Of a stretch of DNA of 64,000 nucleotides, positions 17,568-26,025 are shown piece after piece (within the stretch, counting starts at the first letter, position 1; each line of letters starts with the position of its first letter). Under the pieces are notes generated by a model, which was not told the DNA's origin, ran no database searches, and saw nothing but the letters and a program-made list of their open reading frames with translations. The stretch spans positions 2,604,001 through 2,668,000 of the forward strand of contig NZ_JACCCC010000001.1 in assembly GCF_013408795.1 (NCBI RefSeq), written 5' to 3'. This DNA comes from Spinactinospora alkalitolerans (GTDB taxonomy: Bacteria; Actinomycetota; Actinomycetes; Streptosporangiales; Streptosporangiaceae). A program made the translations under genes and the position numbers.

Positions 17568-18728
17568 ATGCTGACCCCGTTGCAGGACAAGGCCGTGGGG
17601 AGTCTGGTCGGCGCGGCGGTCGGCGACGCGCTGGGCGGCGCCACCGAGGGCTGGACGCCCGAGCGGATCCGGCACCGCTACGGCGGCGTCGTCGAAGGGA
17701 TCGTGCCGCCCTTCAACGCCGACTGGCGCAACGCGCGCCCCATCGCGCCCTACCACAAGGGCGACGGGCACGTCACCGACGACACCCTGATGACGCACGC
17801 GCTGGTCCGCGTCTACGCCAGGGCCGGACGGCACCTGGACGCCTACGCCGCGGCCGAGCACCTCGTGCCGGAGATGATGGGGGAGAAGCGCTGGATCCCC
17901 GAGCTGGAGGACGAGGCGCTGCCGCTGCAGCGCGTGTTCCTGGCCGAGAAGTGGATCGTGGCGCGGCTGCACTACGGCCACGTCGACCCGCGCGAGGCCG
18001 GGACCGGCAACATCGTCAACTGCGGCGCCGCGATGTACATGGCGCCCGTCGGGATCGTCAACGCCGGTGACCCCGACAGCGCCTACGCCGAGGCGATCGA
18101 CCTGGCGGGGGCCCACCAGTCCAGCTACGGCCGCGAGGCCGCCGGCGTCTTCGCCGCGTGTGTGGCCGAGGCCATGCGCCCCTCGGCCGGGGTCGACTCG
18201 GTCGTCGCCACCGCCCTGCGGGTGGCCAGGGACGGCACCCGCTCCGCGATCGAGGCGGTGTGCGAGCGGGCCCGCGGCATCGGGGACTGGCGGGAGGCCG
18301 CGCCGGAGCTGCGCGCGGCGATGGCCCCCTTCGACACGGTCGCCGACGACTACCGCGACCAGGGACTGGGCGCGCGCCGCCCCAGCCGGGTGCACGCCAT
18401 CGAGGAGCTGCCGATGGCGCTGGCGTTCCTGCTCATCGCCCGGGGCGGCTACCGCGACGCGGTCCTCGGCGGCGTCAACTACGGCCGCGACGCCGACTCC
18501 ATCGCCAGCATGGCCGGCGCGGTCGCCGGCGCCCTGGGCGGCCGCGACGGCGTGCCCCAGGACTGGAGCACCGACGTCGCCAAGGCCAGCCGCCTGGACC
18601 TGGAGGCGCCGGGTCTGGAGCTGGCCGAGGTGGCCCGGCGCCTGCACGCCGCCGACGTCGCGCGGCGGCGCGCCCACGAGCGGGTCTTCGCCGAGCTGGC
18701 CGGCGCCGGGGCGGAGGGCGGCCGGTGA
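17568..18728 (+). CDS. ADP-ribosylglycohydrolase family protein 3
   Basis: A 386-residue paralogue with GSLVGAAVGDALGGATEG at the start, VTDDTLMTHALVRVYARAG as first metal motif and GRDADSIASMAGAVAGALGG as second, all intact. I prefer ATG 17568 because AAGGAG lies nine bases before it; ATG 17550 lies inside the previous gene. It is longer in the middle than copy 1 (insert around NADWRNARPIAPYHKGDGH), suggesting a distinct substrate pocket. It overlaps the next gene by 1 bp. Confidence 0.82.
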   Translation: MLTPLQDKAVGSLVGAAVGDALGGATEGWTPERIRHRYGGVVEGIVPPFNADWRNARPIAPYHKGDGHVTDDTLMTHALVRVYARAGRHLDAYAAAEHLVPEMMGEKRWIPELEDEALPLQRVFLAEKWIVARLHYGHVDPREAGTGNIVNCGAAMYMAPVGIVNAGDPDSAYAEAIDLAGAHQSSYGREAAGVFAACVAEAMRPSAGVDSVVATALRVARDGTRSAIEAVCERARGIGDWREAAPELRAAMAPFDTVADDYRDQGLGARRPSRVHAIEELPMALAFLLIARGGYRDAVLGGVNYGRDADSIASMAGAVAGALGGRDGVPQDWSTDVAKASRLDLEAPGLELAEVARRLHAADVARRRAHERVFAELAGAGAEGGR

Positions 18729-20098
18729 TGAGGCTGACCTGGGTCCAGCCCGAGGACCTGATCGGGCACGAGCTGCGCCAGGCCGCACAGGACGGCCGCG
18801 ACGCCGCCGGGATCGCCCGCCGCTGGCACGAGGCCGGCGGCCACGAGGCCCCGCCGACGGCCGGCGCCTCACCGGAGCCGGCCCCGCCCGCGCTGCGCCG
18901 GCTCGCCGAGGACCTGCTGGACGAGCTCGCGGCGATCCCCTCCCCGCTGGCCGTCGACGAGCCCACCGCGCTCGACGACGTCATCGCGGCGTGCCCGGAC
19001 TGGCCCGGGACCTCGCTCGCCGAGCCGGGCGCCGACCTGGCCGGACGGATCCGCGGCGCCTGGCTGGGCCGGGCGGCCGGGTGCGTGCTGGGCAAGCCCG
19101 TGGAGAAGATCCCGCGGGCCGGCATCCGCGAGATCGCCGAGGCCACCGGAAACTGGCCGATCACCGGATGGTTCAGCGCGCGCGGGCTGCCCGAGGAGGT
19201 GGCGCGGCGCTGGCCGTGGAACCGCCGCAGCGCCGCCACCAGCCTGGCCGAGAACCTCGACGGCACGCCCGAGGACGACGATCTCAACTTCCCGATGCTC
19301 GCGCTGGCCATGCTGGAGCGGTACGGGACCGGCTTCACGACCGGCGACGTCGCCCAGATGTGGCTGGACGAGCTGCCGCCGGGGCGGATCTTCACCGCCG
19401 AACGAGTCGCGATGCGCAACCTGCTGCTCGGCCTGGCCCCACCGGCGACGGCGACGCACCGCAACCCCTTCCGCGAGTGGATCGGCGCGCAGATCCGCGC
19501 CGACGTGTACGGCTGGACCCACCCCGGCGACCCCGGCCGGGCGGCCGCGGCGGCCCACCGCGACGCCGTCCTCAGCCACACCGCCAACGGCGTCCACGGG
19601 GCCATGTTCGCCGCGGCGCTGGCCGCGATGTCGGTCACCGCGTCCGGAGCCGCCGAGACCGTCGAGGCCGCGCTGCGCGTGCTGCCCCCGCGCTCGCGGC
19701 TCGCCGCGGCGGTGCGCGAGGCCGCCGACCTGGCGGCGGGGGAACCCGACTTCGAGCGGGTGCTCGACGCCCTGCACGCGCGCCACACCGGCCTGCACTG
19801 GGTGCACAGCGTCAACAACGCCGCGGTGGTCGCGGCCGCGCTGGTGCACGGGGCCGGCGACTTCGGCGCCTCGATCACCGCCGCCGTCGCCGCGGGGTGG
19901 GACACCGACTCCGACGGTGCGACCGTCGGCGGCGTCGCCGGCGCGCTGGCCGGCGCCGACGCGATCCCCGACTCCTGGACGACCCCGCTGCGCGGCCGGA
20001 TGGCCAGCAGCCTGACCGGGTTCGACGGCATCGGGTTCGACGAGCTCGCCGACCGCACCCTGGCCCTGGCCAGGGGCGCGCGGGAGGGCCGGCCGTGA
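18728..20098 (+). CDS. ADP-ribosylglycohydrolase family protein 4, with N-terminal extension
   Basis: A 456-residue protein. About 100 N-terminal residues (MRLTWVQPEDLIGHELRQA and a Pro/Ala-rich linker) precede the catalytic domain, which starts at RIRGAWLGRAAGCVLGKPVE. The metal motifs are PEDDDLNFPMLAL and GWDTDSDGATVGGVAGALAG, both with the acidic residues present. The N-terminal domain is shared by a subset of these proteins and has no function I recognise. The ATG follows a TGATG junction with gene 3, and the next gene starts at GTGA over its stop. Confidence 0.82.
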   Translation: MRLTWVQPEDLIGHELRQAAQDGRDAAGIARRWHEAGGHEAPPTAGASPEPAPPALRRLAEDLLDELAAIPSPLAVDEPTALDDVIAACPDWPGTSLAEPGADLAGRIRGAWLGRAAGCVLGKPVEKIPRAGIREIAEATGNWPITGWFSARGLPEEVARRWPWNRRSAATSLAENLDGTPEDDDLNFPMLALAMLERYGTGFTTGDVAQMWLDELPPGRIFTAERVAMRNLLLGLAPPATATHRNPFREWIGAQIRADVYGWTHPGDPGRAAAAAHRDAVLSHTANGVHGAMFAAALAAMSVTASGAAETVEAALRVLPPRSRLAAAVREAADLAAGEPDFERVLDALHARHTGLHWVHSVNNAAVVAAALVHGAGDFGASITAAVAAGWDTDSDGATVGGVAGALAGADAIPDSWTTPLRGRMASSLTGFDGIGFDELADRTLALARGAREGRP

Positions 20099-22173
20099 CC
20101 GAGCCGGGCCCTGCGCCCCTGGGCGAGCCGCGCCCCGCCGACCGGCCGACCCCGGTCCCGCTGGAGCCCGGCGCCGACCTCTCGGTCCTGGACGCGGCGA
20201 AGATCCTCGCCGCGCCGCGCGACCCGGCGGACCGCCCGGCGTGGCGGGCCGCGCTGCGCCGATGGCGCGAGGAGGCCCGCGCGCGCCTGGCGCCCGACGA
20301 CGCGGCCTACCGGCGGCCCGAACTGGCGTGGGCGCGCGGCTGCTTCTCGGTCTGCCTGGCGTGGCTGTGGGACGGCCTGCTCTACGACGCCGAGCGCGGC
20401 GCGTTCACCCCGCAGGAGTTCTGCGACCACGCCGAGCGCGAGTTCGGCGGATTCGACGCCGTGGTGCTCTGGCACGCCTACCCGGTGATCGGGGTGGACC
20501 GGCGCAACCAGTTCGACCTCTACCGCGACGTCCCCGGCATCGACGGCCTGGTCGCGGCACTGAAGCGGCGCGGCCTGCGCGTCATCGTCGACTACAACCC
20601 GTGGGACACCGGCACCCGCCGCGAGGCCGTCGGCGACGCCGCGGCGGTGGCCGACGTGGTGCGCCGGTTCGGCGCCGACGGGGTCTTCCTCGACACGCTG
20701 CGCGAGGGCGACACCGGGCTGCGCGACGCGGTGCGCGCCGCGGCCCCCGGCGCCGCCCTGGAGGGGGAGTCGGCGGTGCCGCTGGAGCGCGTCGGCGACC
20801 ACGTCATGTCGTGGGCGCAGTGGATGGCCGACTCCGAGGCGCCCGGCGTGCTGCGCACCACCTGGTTCGAGCAGCGCCACATGCAGCACCACACGCGGCG
20901 CTGGCACCGCGACCGCTCCGCCGAGCTGCACTCGGCCTGGATGAACGGCGCCGGCGTGCTGGTGTGGGAGAACGTGTTCGGATCCTGGGTGGGCTGGAGC
21001 GCCCGCGACCGCGCGCTGCTGCGCGCGGTGCTGCCGGTGCAGCGGCACTTCCGCGACACCTTCGCGCTGGGGGAGTGGACGCCGCTGACCGACGAGGCCG
21101 CGCCCGCGGTGCCGGCGTCGCGCTGGCAGGGCCCCGACCACACGCTCTGGACGCTGGTCAACCGCTCCGACGCGCCCTACCGCGGCCCGCTGCTGGACAT
21201 CGCCCCGCGGCCGGGCCTGCGCTACCTCGACCTCGTGGCCGGCGCCGAACTCGGCCCCGACCTGGCCGCCGAGGTCCCGGCGCGCGGCGCCGCCGCGGTC
21301 CTGGCCGTCCCCGCCGAGCGGCTCGCGTGCGACGGCGCCCTGGCCGATCTGCTGCGGGCGCAGCGCGGCGAGCGGGCGCGCTGGAGCGACGACACCGCGT
21401 TCCCGCACCGCCCGGTGCTGCGCCGCCCCGCCCCGGCCTCCTCGGTCCCGGCCGGTGCCCGCGGCATCGGGCGCACCGTCGCACCGCGCCGCGGCGACCG
21501 CCGCACCCGCGTGCTGCACCGGGTCCGCGAGACCGGCTTCGACGGGCTGGGCCCCGACGGCCGCGCGCCCGAACCCGCCCCCTACGTCGACGCGTGGAAG
21601 CCGCTGCCGCCGCGGCTGCACGCGATCCGCGAGGTGGAGCGCGACGCGCCGGACACCGGCGCGGAGGTGGCCGTCCGCGAGGTCGGAAACGCCGAGTACG
21701 CGCGCTTCCTGGCCGCCACCGGCTACCGGCCCCGCAGCCCCGAGGGCTTCCTGGCCCACTGGCGCGACGGCGCCCCCGCGCCGGGGACCGGGGACGATCC
21801 GGTCACCCACGTCGACCTCGACGACGCGCGCGCCTATGCGGCCTGGTGCGGCGCCCGGCTGCCGACCGAGCACGAGTGGCGGGCCGCGGCCGGCGAGCTC
21901 GGATTCCAGCGGCGATCGCCGTTGGTGTGGAACTGGACGGAGAGCGAGCACACCGACGGCCGGACCCGCTTCGCGCTGCTGAAGGGCGGCGCCGACGGCG
22001 GCGCGCACGGCTCGGAGTGGTACGCCGACCCGGACCCGGGCCCGCGTCCGGCCGAGTACGCGCTCAAGCTGCTGCGCACCCACCCGGCCATCGAGCGCAG
22101 CGCCACCATCGGCTTCCGCTGTGCGGTCGACGCCGCGGCCGATCCCACCGCCGACCCCAAGGAGCAGGAATGA
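20095..22173 (+). CDS. Glycoside-hydrolase-like barrel fused to an FGE/SUMF1-like domain
   Basis: A 692-residue fusion. Residues about 60-430 look like a TIM-barrel glycoside hydrolase with a C-terminal beta domain: FDAVVLWHAYPVIGVDRRNQ, VIVDYNPWDTGT and GADGVFLDTL are barrel strands ending in Asp residues that could be catalytic. From about residue 480 an FGE-sulfatase/SUMF1 (EgtB-type C-lectin) domain follows, with NAEYARFLAATGYRP, ARAYAAWCGARLPTEHEW, WNWTESEH and IGFRC. No sulfatase gene is near, so the second domain more likely binds ligand or modifies a small molecule than makes formylglycine. No signal peptide is present, so it acts in the cytoplasm. GTG 20095 overlaps the previous stop. 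Confidence 0.72.
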   Translation: MTEPGPAPLGEPRPADRPTPVPLEPGADLSVLDAAKILAAPRDPADRPAWRAALRRWREEARARLAPDDAAYRRPELAWARGCFSVCLAWLWDGLLYDAERGAFTPQEFCDHAEREFGGFDAVVLWHAYPVIGVDRRNQFDLYRDVPGIDGLVAALKRRGLRVIVDYNPWDTGTRREAVGDAAAVADVVRRFGADGVFLDTLREGDTGLRDAVRAAAPGAALEGESAVPLERVGDHVMSWAQWMADSEAPGVLRTTWFEQRHMQHHTRRWHRDRSAELHSAWMNGAGVLVWENVFGSWVGWSARDRALLRAVLPVQRHFRDTFALGEWTPLTDEAAPAVPASRWQGPDHTLWTLVNRSDAPYRGPLLDIAPRPGLRYLDLVAGAELGPDLAAEVPARGAAAVLAVPAERLACDGALADLLRAQRGERARWSDDTAFPHRPVLRRPAPASSVPAGARGIGRTVAPRRGDRRTRVLHRVRETGFDGLGPDGRAPEPAPYVDAWKPLPPRLHAIREVERDAPDTGAEVAVREVGNAEYARFLAATGYRPRSPEGFLAHWRDGAPAPGTGDDPVTHVDLDDARAYAAWCGARLPTEHEWRAAAGELGFQRRSPLVWNWTESEHTDGRTRFALLKGGADGGAHGSEWYADPDPGPRPAEYALKLLRTHPAIERSATIGFRCAVDAAADPTADPKEQE

Positions 22174-23369
22174 CGCAGGCACCCCCTCCGCTGGAGGGCA
22201 TCCGGGTGCTCGACCTCGCCACGCTGTTCGCCGGCCCGATGGCGGCGATGCTCCTCGGCGACTACGGCGCCGAGGTGATCAAGGTCGAGCACCCGCGCAG
22301 ACCCGACCCCTCGCGCGGGCACGGCGCGGCCAAGGACGGCGTCGGGCTGTGGTGGAAGGTGCTCGGGCGCAACAAGCGCGCGGTCACCGTCGACCTGTCC
22401 ACCCCGCAGGGCCAGGACCTGCTGGCCGAACTGGCGGCGGGCGCCGACGTGGTGATCGAGAACTTCCGCCCGGGCACCCTGGAGCGCTGGAACCTCGGCT
22501 ACGACCGGCTCGCCGCGGCCAACCCCGGCCTGGTGCTGGCCAGGGTCACCGGCTTCGGCCAGTTCGGGCCCTACGCCCAGCGGCCGGGCTTTGGAACGCT
22601 GGCCGAGGCGATGAGCGGGTTCGCCGCCATGACCGGCGAGCCCGACGGCCCGCCGACCCTGCCGCCCTTCGGCCTCGCCGACGGCATCACCGCGCTGGCC
22701 ACCGCCTACGCGGTGATGACCGCGCTGCGCGGCCGCGAGGCCACCGGTCGGGGGCAGGCCGTGGACCTGTCCATCATCGAACCGATCCTCACCGTCCTGG
22801 GCCCCCAGCCCACCGTCTACGACCAGCTCGGCCAGGTCCCGCCGCGCACCGGCAACCGGTCGGTCAACAACGCGCCGCGCAACACCTACCGGTGCTCCGA
22901 CGGGTCGTGGGTGGCGGTGTCGACGTCGGCGCAGAGCATCGCCGAGCGGGTGCTGCGCCTGGTCGGCCGGCCCGAGTACATCGACGAGCCCTGGTTCGCC
23001 ACCGGCGCCGGCCGGGCCGCGCACGCCGACGAGCTGGACACCGCGGTGGCCGCGTGGGTCGCGGGCCGCACCGGGGAGGAGGTGCTGGCGGCGTTCGAGG
23101 AGGCCCAGGCCGCGGTGGCGCCGGTCTACGACGTCTCCGACGTGGTGGCCGACCCCCAGCTCGACGCGCTGGAGGCCATCACCACCGTCGACGACCCCGA
23201 CCTCGGCCCGCTGCGGATGCAGAACGTCATGTTCCGCCTGTCCGGCACACCGGGCGCGATCCGGTGGACCGGCGCCGCGCACGGCGCCCACACCGACGAG
23301 GTGCTCGGTGGACTCCTCGGCCGCTCCGCCGAGGAGCTGGCCGAGCTGCGGGCCGCGGGGGTGATCTGA
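22170..23369 (+). CDS. Class III CoA-transferase (CaiB/BaiF family)
   Basis: A 399-residue protein beginning LEGIRVLDLATLFAGPMAAM, the classic class III start. GADVVIENFRPGTLERW follows, and the catalytic-Asp region is near FGLADGITALATAYAVM (Asp about residue 170). These enzymes move CoA between carboxylic acids through an aspartyl-CoA anhydride. The immediate CitE-like neighbour suggests the acyl-CoA made here is cleaved next, as in itaconate/citramalate or malyl-CoA routes. It overlaps the previous gene by 4 bp, so it belongs to the sugar operon. Confidence 0.87.
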   Translation: MTQAPPPLEGIRVLDLATLFAGPMAAMLLGDYGAEVIKVEHPRRPDPSRGHGAAKDGVGLWWKVLGRNKRAVTVDLSTPQGQDLLAELAAGADVVIENFRPGTLERWNLGYDRLAAANPGLVLARVTGFGQFGPYAQRPGFGTLAEAMSGFAAMTGEPDGPPTLPPFGLADGITALATAYAVMTALRGREATGRGQAVDLSIIEPILTVLGPQPTVYDQLGQVPPRTGNRSVNNAPRNTYRCSDGSWVAVSTSAQSIAERVLRLVGRPEYIDEPWFATGAGRAAHADELDTAVAAWVAGRTGEEVLAAFEEAQAAVAPVYDVSDVVADPQLDALEAITTVDDPDLGPLRMQNVMFRLSGTPGAIRWTGAAHGAHTDEVLGGLLGRSAEELAELRAAGVI

Positions 23370-24229
23370 TGCCCGGCGCGCCCGGGGCACCTCCGCTGAC
23401 CCTGCTCTACGTGCCCGGCGACCGGCCCGACCGGGTGCGCAAGGCGCTGGCGGGGGAGGCCGACGTCGTCATCGTCGACCTGGAGGACGCCGTCGCGCCG
23501 GCCGCGAAGGCCGCGGCGCGCTCCGAGACCGCTGCGCTGCTGTCCCGGCCGCAGGCCAAACCCGTCCAGGTGCGCGTCAACGACGTCGGCACCGACGCGG
23601 GCCGGGCCGACCTGGCCGCGCTGGCGGGCCTGCCCGGCCTCGGCGGCGTCCGGGTGCCCAAGGTCGAGGAGGCGGCGACGCTCACCGGGATCGCCGACGC
23701 GCTGCCGGGCGCGGCGCTGCACGTGCTGCTGGAGTCGGCGCTGGGCGTCGAGCGCGCCCACGCCCTCGCCACCGCGCACCCCGCGGTGGCGAGCATCGCG
23801 CTGGGGGAGGTCGACCTCGGCGCCGAACTGGGGGTGAGCGAGGAGTCCGGCCTGCTGTGGGCGCGGTCGCGGACGGTCGTCGCCGCCCGGGCCGCCGGCC
23901 TGCCGGCGCCGGCGCAGTCGGTCTACGCCCGAGTGCGCGACCTGGACGGGCTCGCGGCCTCCTGCCGCGCGGGCCGGGCGCTGGGCTTCCTGGGCCGGAC
24001 CGCGATCCACCCCGCGCAGCTCCCCGTGATCGCGCGGTCCTACCTGCCGGACGAGGAGGAGGTGGCCGCGGCGCGCGGGATCGTCGCGGCGGCCGCCGAC
24101 GCCGAGCGCTCCGGCACCGGCGCGCTGGCCCTGCCCGACGGCCGCTTCGTCGACGTCGCCGTGGTCCGCGGCGCCGAGCGGACCCTGGCCCTGGCCGAAC
24201 GGGCCCAATCCCGCGGTCCCGGCGCCTGA
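23369..24229 (+). CDS. CitE-like CoA ester lyase (HpcH/HpaI aldolase family)
   Basis: A 286-residue TIM-barrel lyase. LLYVPGDRPDRVRKAL binds the CoA phosphates, IVDLEDAVAP carries the metal-binding acids, VQVRVNDVGT holds the catalytic Arg region, and HVLLESALGV has the second Glu. It resembles citramalyl-CoA, malyl-CoA and (S)-beta-methylmalyl-CoA lyases. It is last in the operon and overlaps the CoA-transferase by 1 bp. With that transferase it would activate and split a hydroxy-dicarboxylate to acetyl- or propionyl-CoA plus a 2-oxo acid. The substrate is inferred. Confidence 0.85.
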   Translation: MPGAPGAPPLTLLYVPGDRPDRVRKALAGEADVVIVDLEDAVAPAAKAAARSETAALLSRPQAKPVQVRVNDVGTDAGRADLAALAGLPGLGGVRVPKVEEAATLTGIADALPGAALHVLLESALGVERAHALATAHPAVASIALGEVDLGAELGVSEESGLLWARSRTVVAARAAGLPAPAQSVYARVRDLDGLAASCRAGRALGFLGRTAIHPAQLPVIARSYLPDEEEVAAARGIVAAAADAERSGTGALALPDGRFVDVAVVRGAERTLALAERAQSRGPGA

Positions 24230-24274
24230 TCCGGCCGCTCGCGCCTTCCCCGACCGTCGCATCGGGTCGGTGCG

Positions 24275-24639
24275 GTGTGGGTGCCGAAAGTGGGACGGGT
24301 GCGGTTCCGCTGGTCGTGCGCGGTGCCCGAGAATGTGGAGTCTTACCGCGTCACTCGGGATAAGGCCGGTCGCCGGCACCTCGCCTTCGCCGTGATCCCT
24401 GCGCCGATAACCGAAAAGGTCGATCCCGCCTACACGCCGCAGATCTGCGGTGGCTGCGGGCACTGCGCGCCGGAGAACCGCGAGAGCCAAGCGGTGTTCT
24501 GGTGCGTTGTCTGCGGACACCGGGAGCATGCCGACGTCAACGCGGCAGAAGACATCCTCACGGCCGCCGGGCGGGCGGTTGCGGCGCGGGGATCCCTCCA
24601 GGCACGGCCGGGGCGACGAACCGTGAACCTCGACTCGTT
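24275..24639 (+). pseudogene. Decayed TnpB/OrfB (IS200/IS605-type) remnant with internal deletion
   Basis: Translation from GTG 24275 gives VWVPKVGRVRFRWSCAVPEN and SYRVTRDKAGRRHLAFAVIP, which match the wedge region of actinobacterial TnpB proteins. It then jumps in frame to DPAYTPQICGGCGHCAPENR, the C-terminal zinc ribbon (two CxxC pairs) and the last RuvC segment HADVNAAEDI. The N-terminus and the 150 or so residues carrying the first RuvC acids are missing, so it cannot be an active nuclease. The reading frame stays open to 24805 by chance or through fusion to host sequence. Confidence 0.7.
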
Positions 24640-24690
24640 CTCGCCTCCTGAAGGCGAGTCGGGTTGGAACCCTCTCCCAACGGGAGAGGA
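24631..24690 (+). ncRNA. Hairpins at the element's right end, possible omega-RNA scaffold remnant
   Basis: Two stem-loops directly follow the TnpB remnant: CTCGCC/GGCGAG at 24640-24658, and CTCTCCC-AAC-GGGAGAG at 24672-24688. The second is preceded by TTGGAACC and followed by GAGG. TnpB elements commonly end with such a hairpin, which is part of the guide-RNA scaffold. With the nuclease broken, any RNA would be an orphan. Confidence 0.35.
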
Positions 24691-24808
24691 GGGCGCCGAG
24701 GACGGCCACCTGCTCGGCGGCGAGGACCCCGAGACCGGCGTCGCGCTGGAGGTGGTCCGGCTCCTGCCGGCCAGCGCGGCCGCGACCCCGCGGGACGCGG
24801 TGTGAGAA

Positions 24809-24851
24809 GAGGCGGCCGCCCGCCGGCCCGCGTCCGGTGGGCGGCCGCCTC
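24809..24851. terminator. Bidirectional hairpin terminator
   Basis: A perfect 13-bp inverted repeat, GAGGCGGCCGCCC at 24809-24821 and its complement at 24839-24851, with a 17-nt loop. It separates the plus-strand operon and relic from the convergent terC gene ending at 24868. Confidence 0.7.
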
Positions 24852-24867
24852 GCGCTGCGGCGCGCGG

Positions 24868-25938
24868 TCACACCGAGACGCGCGGGTCCCGGTCGTCGTC
24901 GTCCTGCTCCCCGGTCTTCGCCCCGGCCCCGGCCCCGGCCTCGGTCCCGGGATCGGCGGAGGCCTCGGCCGCGACGGCCGCCTCGGCCGCGGCGGTGTCC
25001 TTCTTGTTCTTGTACAGGCTGGCCACCGCCGTGATGACCAGGGTCGCCACGATGACCAGCAGCGAGAACACGGTCGGGATCTCGGGCACGTGCCACTCGG
25101 TGGTCTCGTGGAGGGCGTGCAGGATGAGCTTCACCCCGATGAAGCCGAGGATGAAGGCCAGGCCCTTGCTGAGGTAGACCAGCTTGTCCAGCAGCCCGCC
25201 GATCAGGAAGTACAACTGGCGCAGCCCCATCAGGGCGAAGGCGTTGGCGGTGAAGACCAGGTAGGGCTCCTGGGTGATGCCGAAGATCGCGGGGATGGAG
25301 TCCAGCGCGAACAGGATGTCGGTGAGCCCGACGGCGACCATCACCAGCAGCATCGGCGTGACGAACCGCTTGCCGTTCAGGCGCACGGTCAGCTTGGCCT
25401 CGTGGTACTCGTCCGTGGTCGGCAGGATGCGCCGCACCATCCGCACCGCGGCGTTCTCCTGGTACTCCTCGTCCTCGTCGCCGCCGGCGACCAGCTTCCA
25501 CGCCGTGAAGAGCAGGAACGCGCCGAAGAGGAAGAACACGCCGGCGAAGGCGTTGACGACGGCCGCGCCCAGCGCGATGAACAGGCCGCGGAAGAGCAGG
25601 GCGAGCGCGATGCCCACCAGCAGCACGCGCTGGCGGTGCTTGGGCGGGACGGCGAAGGCCCCGAGGATCAGGATGAACACGAACAGGTTGTCCATGCTCA
25701 TCGAGTACTCCACGATCCAGCCGGTGAAGAAGTCCAGGCTCTGCTCACCGTCGGCGAAGAAGGCCAGACCGATCCCGAAGGCGATGGCCAGTGAGACGTA
25801 GATCGAGATCCAGATCGCGGCCTCGCGCATGGAGGGTTCATGGGGGCGGCGGGCGATGATGGCGAAGTCGAGGGCGATCACGGCGAGCAGGACGGTGACC
25901 GTCACTCCCCACACCCACGGTTGAATATCCACGATCAA
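24868..25938 (-). CDS. TerC-family integral membrane protein
   Basis: A 356-residue membrane protein with about nine helices. It has the TerC signatures VEYSMSMDNLFVFILIL (paired acidic residues in a helix) and VGLTDILFALDSIPAIFG. Between them is a soluble loop (DEDEEYQENAAVRMVRRILP), and an Ala/Glu-rich tail of about 45 residues ends in an acidic cluster. TerC proteins are linked to tellurite resistance and to metal (Mn, Ca) export or metalation of secreted proteins. The gene stands alone between two terminators. An Nramp-like transporter gene lies upstream, but a hairpin separates them. Confidence 0.9.
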   Translation of the reverse strand: MIVDIQPWVWGVTVTVLLAVIALDFAIIARRPHEPSMREAAIWISIYVSLAIAFGIGLAFFADGEQSLDFFTGWIVEYSMSMDNLFVFILILGAFAVPPKHRQRVLLVGIALALLFRGLFIALGAAVVNAFAGVFFLFGAFLLFTAWKLVAGGDEDEEYQENAAVRMVRRILPTTDEYHEAKLTVRLNGKRFVTPMLLVMVAVGLTDILFALDSIPAIFGITQEPYLVFTANAFALMGLRQLYFLIGGLLDKLVYLSKGLAFILGFIGVKLILHALHETTEWHVPEIPTVFSLLVIVATLVITAVASLYKNKKDTAAAEAAVAAEASADPGTEAGAGAGAKTGEQDDDDRDPRVSV

Positions 25939-25974
25939 CTACTCCTGAAGGGCTCATGGCACGGCTGTGCCGGT

Positions 25975-26001
25975 CCCGGGCACGCGGCCCGCGTGCCCGG
26001 G
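25975..26001. terminator. Hairpin terminator downstream of the Nramp-like operon
   Basis: A perfect 12-bp stem, CCCGGGCACGCG with loop GCC, lies 25 bp past the stop of the small membrane protein gene (minus strand) and before the terC start. Confidence 0.7.
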
Positions 26002-26025
26002 ATCGGTGTTACGGGAATGCGGCTG

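Noticed and set aside
20095-22173. Sulfatase-maturing formylglycine-generating enzyme
   Set aside because: The FGE-like part is only the C-terminal third, no sulfatase gene is near, and the paired catalytic cysteines of true FGE are not evident.
24275-24805. A complete 176-residue gene of unknown function
   Set aside because: Its first two thirds are two separated pieces of TnpB joined by a deletion, and the tail crosses hairpins and flanking DNA, so it is a remnant.
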